Origin: a bacterium UBP10_UBA1149
Lineage (GTDB): Bacteria > Desulfobacterota > Binatia > UBA1149
Length of the DNA: 9,506 nt
Assembly (NCBI GenBank): GCA_002311335.1
Contig: DBZX01000047.1
Span: forward strand, 19,338 to 28,843
Reading direction: 5' to 3'
Shown here: piece after piece, positions 7,489 to 9,506 of the stretch
Position numbering within the stretch: position 1 is the first letter of the stretch
Layout: each line of letters begins with the position of its first letter
Position numbers and translations under genes: made by a program
The notes under the pieces: model-generated
Database searches by the model: none
What the model saw: the letters and a program-made list of their open reading frames with translations, nothing else
Told to the model about the DNA's origin: nothing

Positions 7489-7516
7489 TTGAACAGCCGC
7501 GCGTGGCGGCTAGTCT
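7489..7516 (+). promoter_or_regulatory. Candidate promoter for a leaderless hydratase transcript
   Basis: TTGAAC (7489-7494, 4 of 6 matches to the -35 consensus), a 16-bp spacer and TAGTCT (7511-7516) end eight bases before ATG 7525. The expected transcription start therefore falls at or within two bases of the ATG. No Shine-Dalgarno sequence lies in the 14 bases before that ATG, which agrees with a leaderless message. The -35 overlaps the small palindrome CTGTTTGAACAG (7485-7496), which could bind a regulator. Confidence 0.4.
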
Positions 7517-7524
7517 GCGCGACC

Positions 7525-8580
7525 ATGACCGTTGCCTACTTGGACTACATTCCCGATTACCTGCCCGAGACCAACCAGGGCCGTCTCGTCGAGCTCACCA
7601 TCGAGTCCCGGTCGGTGCCGGCGCCGCTGGAGATAAACGAGTACCTCATCCGCCACTGGTGCGAGACGCTTGAGGATGGCAACCCGCTTTACCTCGACGA
7701 GGCCTACGCGCGTGAGCGCGGGTACGACGCGCGCGTGGCTCCGTTCGGCTCGATAATGACGGCGTTCACCATGCAGTATCGCTGGCCGTGGCCGCCGTCC
7801 GAAGGCGAGCCCCAGCGCCACATTCACTACGAGGTAAAGGAACTGCTCGACCTGCCCATCGGCATCATAAGCAACATAGAGGTTGAAACCGGCGTGCGCG
7901 CGCGCGTGGGCGACCGCATAAGCGTGAGCCAGCGGTTGGTGTCGATCTCGCCGTGGAAGAAGACCCGCGTGGGCGAGGGGCACTTCTGGGTAATGGAGCG
8001 TTACTATCGCAACCAGGACGGCGAGCTGGTCATCACCGAAAAGATGGACGCCTTCGGCTATGGGCGAGGCGAGGTAGAGTTGCCCGCCGAGGGCGGCGGC
8101 TGGAGCCCTGCCGTGGAGGACGTATTGCAGGGGGAGAAAACCGGCTACTCGGTGCCCGAGTACCGCACGCTGGCGTGGGCCGACGTGAGCGAGGGGCAGG
8201 AGCTGCCCGAACTGCGCATGCCGATAACCTTCAGTCGCTGCGTGTACCTGGCCTCTGCCACGCGCGATTTCTCGCCGCAGCACTCCAACACGAAGTACGC
8301 GCAGGAGCGCTCGCGTACCCGCGACGTGTTTGTCAACACGCCGTTCAACCTGGGCATGGTCGACCGCTACCTCATCGACTGGGCCGGCCCGGAGGCCGAG
8401 ATCAAGAAGATACGAGTGTCGATGCGTGGCAACGTCTGCGCTGGAGACGACATGATAATTACCGGGCGAGTCACGAAGCGCTACGAGCAGGACGGCGAGC
8501 GCCTGGTCGATGTTGAGGTGATTATTGCCACCGAGGAAGGTCCGGTCACTCCCTGTTCGGCCACCGTGGCGCTTGCCTGA
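7525..8580 (+). CDS. Double hot-dog MaoC-like / FAS1-like dehydratase domain protein (enoyl-CoA hydratase-like)
   Basis: The 351-residue protein appears to consist of two hot-dog folds, as in MaoC-type 2-enoyl-CoA hydratases and FAS1-like dehydratases. The N-terminal half (about 20-180) contains EDGNPLYLDEAYA (50-62), the hydratase motif position but with Tyr where the catalytic His usually stands. The C-terminal half (about 220-350) contains ATRDFSPQHSN with Asp248, Pro251 and His253, the expected Asp/His pair. So the C-terminal half probably carries the active site and the N-terminal half shapes the acyl pocket, as in other double hot-dog hydratases (family knowledge plus inference). ATG 7525 was chosen because homology begins there and a -10-like TAGTCT ends 8 bases upstream; the alternative TTG 7489 adds a poor sequence. 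It is followed after 7 bases by an LLM oxidoreductase gene. It likely hydrates an enoyl-CoA in the pathway; the exact substrate is unknown. Confidence 0.85.
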   Translation: MTVAYLDYIPDYLPETNQGRLVELTIESRSVPAPLEINEYLIRHWCETLEDGNPLYLDEAYARERGYDARVAPFGSIMTAFTMQYRWPWPPSEGEPQRHIHYEVKELLDLPIGIISNIEVETGVRARVGDRISVSQRLVSISPWKKTRVGEGHFWVMERYYRNQDGELVITEKMDAFGYGRGEVELPAEGGGWSPAVEDVLQGEKTGYSVPEYRTLAWADVSEGQELPELRMPITFSRCVYLASATRDFSPQHSNTKYAQERSRTRDVFVNTPFNLGMVDRYLIDWAGPEAEIKKIRVSMRGNVCAGDDMIITGRVTKRYEQDGERLVDVEVIIATEEGPVTPCSATVALA

Positions 8581-8587
8581 TGGCCAT

Positions 8588-9406
8588 ATGAAGCTGGGCC
8601 TCTACCTGCGCAACATGGGAGACGCTTCGGCGCCCGATACCGTGCGCGACTGTGCGCTGGGGGCAGAGGCGGCAGGCCTGGACGACCTGTGGCTTGCCGA
8701 TCATATAGCCATTCCGCCCGACGACGCCGAGGGCTCCAACGGTCGTTATCTTGACCCGCTGGCCACGCTGGCGTGGCTGGCCGGGCTCACCGAGCGCATA
8801 CACCTGGGCACCGGCGTGCTGGTGTTGCCGTACCGTCCGGCCCTGCCGACGGCCAAGTGGGTGGCGACCATACAGGAACTCTCGGGTGGCCGTATGCTGT
8901 TCGGCGTTGGAGTGGGCTGGATGGAAGCAGAGTTCCGCGCGGTGGGCGTGCCGCGGAATCGCCGGGGCGCGGTGACGGACGAGACTCTTTCTTTTATTGC
9001 GAGCTGCTTTGACAACGACGAGGTCGAGTCTAACGGACAGCCGTTGCTGTTCAGGCCGCGCCCGGCCGCCCCGCCGCTGTTCGTGGGCGGCAACTCGCCG
9101 CACGCCCTGGAGCGCGCGGTTCGTTTTGGCGGTGGCTGGATGCCCATGGGATCTGATCCCGCCAAACTGGCCGGCCAGATAGAAACGTTTCGTCGTGATT
9201 CGGCGGCGGCTGGCCACCCCGACCCCGAGGTTGCCCTTATCACCGGGCTGGAGTTAGGCGACACCGCACAAGCGGTAGACCAGCTCGCAGGCTTTGCGGC
9301 AGTAGGGGTTACCCGCGTCGTGCACGCCCAGCGTTATTCGGATGCAGCCGTTTTCGTGGCAGCGGCCGAGGCGCTGGTTGACGCCGGCTCAAGGCTGGCA
9401 GGCTGA
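8588..9406 (+). CDS. LLM class F420-dependent-type oxidoreductase (TIGR03619-like)
   Basis: This is a 272-residue luciferase-like TIM-barrel enzyme of a different subfamily from the one at the left edge. It starts MKLGLYLRNMG, then shows GLDDLWLADHIAIP (about 34-47), RIHLGTGVLVLPYRP, the family-typical TIQELSGGRMLFGVGVGW (about 96-113), and PLFVGGNSPHALERAVRFGGGWMP in two neighbouring stretches. These are standard features of F420-dependent LLM proteins, although FMN use cannot be excluded. ATG 8588 lies 7 bases after the hydratase stop codon. The ribosome site is weak, so translation probably depends on coupling. The frame is open further left to 8525, but that part is the shadow of the hydratase end. 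The length is at the lower end of the family range and the C-terminus looks complete. It is probably cotranscribed with the hydratase; the substrate is unknown. Confidence 0.9.
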   Translation: MKLGLYLRNMGDASAPDTVRDCALGAEAAGLDDLWLADHIAIPPDDAEGSNGRYLDPLATLAWLAGLTERIHLGTGVLVLPYRPALPTAKWVATIQELSGGRMLFGVGVGWMEAEFRAVGVPRNRRGAVTDETLSFIASCFDNDEVESNGQPLLFRPRPAAPPLFVGGNSPHALERAVRFGGGWMPMGSDPAKLAGQIETFRRDSAAAGHPDPEVALITGLELGDTAQAVDQLAGFAAVGVTRVVHAQRYSDAAVFVAAAEALVDAGSRLAG

Positions 9407-9453
9407 CCATTTGCCGGCCCGATGCCGCGGCTGTGCAGAAAAAATCGCTTTAT

Positions 9454-9482
9454 TTGACTGACAAATGTCACTGACATATGTC
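9454..9482 (+). promoter_or_regulatory. Candidate promoter reading out of the window
   Basis: TTGACT (9454-9459) and TATGTC (9477-9482) are 17 bp apart and are preceded by an AT-rich tract (AAAAAATCG at 9439-9447 and TTTATT) that could act as an UP element. Both hexamers overlap the palindromes at 9457-9485, so binding there would block polymerase. The -10 is weak and the controlled gene would start beyond the window. The site is nearly symmetrical, so a promoter reading leftwards cannot be excluded, but no gene lies in that direction. Confidence 0.45.
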
Positions 9483-9485
9483 AGT
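9457..9485. promoter_or_regulatory. Tandem overlapping 16-bp palindromes, probable repressor operator
   Basis: ACTGACATATGTCAGT (9470-9485) is a perfect 16-bp palindrome. ACTGACAAATGTCACT (9457-9472) differs from it at only two positions and has perfect TGACA/TGTCA arms. The centres are 13 bp apart. Two closely spaced palindromes over a promoter are typical of TetR-family operators that bind two dimers. The sequence differs from the repeat near 977-1002, so it is likely read by another regulator, possibly encoded just beyond the window. Confidence 0.7.
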
Positions 9486-9506
9486 GGGCAGTCGGGCAGC
9501 GTTTTC

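Noticed and set aside
7485..7496. CTGTTTGAACAG as a LexA box
   Set aside because: It is palindromic but too short for the CTGT-N8-ACAG pattern and far from any SOS gene. It is kept only as part of the promoter description.
1..9506. tRNA, rRNA, CRISPR array, insertion sequence or phage attachment site
   Set aside because: No cloverleaf-like segment, regularly spaced repeats, transposase motifs or terminal inverted repeats were seen. Apart from the short repeats listed, the window is ordinary coding sequence.

Overview
The window is a gene-dense, GC-rich stretch of bacterial chromosome. All supported genes lie on the plus strand. They look like the core of a catabolic acyl-CoA cluster. The contents are two luciferase-like monooxygenase (LLM class) oxidoreductases at the two ends, a two-subunit biotin-dependent acyl-CoA carboxylase, an AtuA-family protein, a TetR-type regulator, a double hot-dog MaoC-like hydratase and a decayed alpha/beta-hydrolase fragment. 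Several families (LLM subfamilies often linked to cofactor F420, AtuA, and carboxylases of the methylcrotonyl/geranyl branch) are common in Actinobacteria and in uncultured Myxococcota/Binatia-like bacteria. Isoleucine is often written ATA despite the high GC, which is unlike Streptomyces or Mycobacterium. I therefore lean towards an uncultured non-actinobacterial or deep-branching lineage, but the sequence alone does not settle taxonomy.

Layout. Positions 2-991 hold an LLM oxidoreductase cut off at its 5' end by the window. Its stop codon is embedded in a perfect TTGACA box, the start of a candidate promoter (988-1016) flanked by an inverted repeat. Next comes a tightly packed block: carboxyltransferase subunit (1120-2790), biotin carboxylase/biotin carrier subunit (2787-4742, ATGA overlap), AtuA-family protein (4760-6514, 17-nt gap) and TetR regulator (6511-7176, TTGA overlap). 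Positions 7177-7524 hold a 9-bp tandem duplication, the C-terminal remnant of an alpha/beta hydrolase, and a promoter that may drive a leaderless transcript. The second block is the double hot-dog hydratase (7525-8580) and a second LLM oxidoreductase (8588-9406). The last 100 bases have no gene inside the window. They carry two overlapping 16-bp palindromes in a TTGAC-type promoter, the clearest regulatory site seen, presumably serving a gene beyond the edge.

How the genes may work together (inference): an alpha,beta-unsaturated branched or terpenoid acyl-CoA could be carboxylated by the biotin enzyme, with AtuA in an auxiliary role of unknown mechanism. A hydratase of the MaoC fold would take the place of the crotonase-type hydratase found in leucine and acyclic-terpene degradation. 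The flavin- or F420-dependent LLM enzymes would supply redox or oxygenation steps upstream, and the TetR protein, last gene of its operon, would sense a pathway acyl-CoA or terpenoid. The substrate cannot be read from the sequence.
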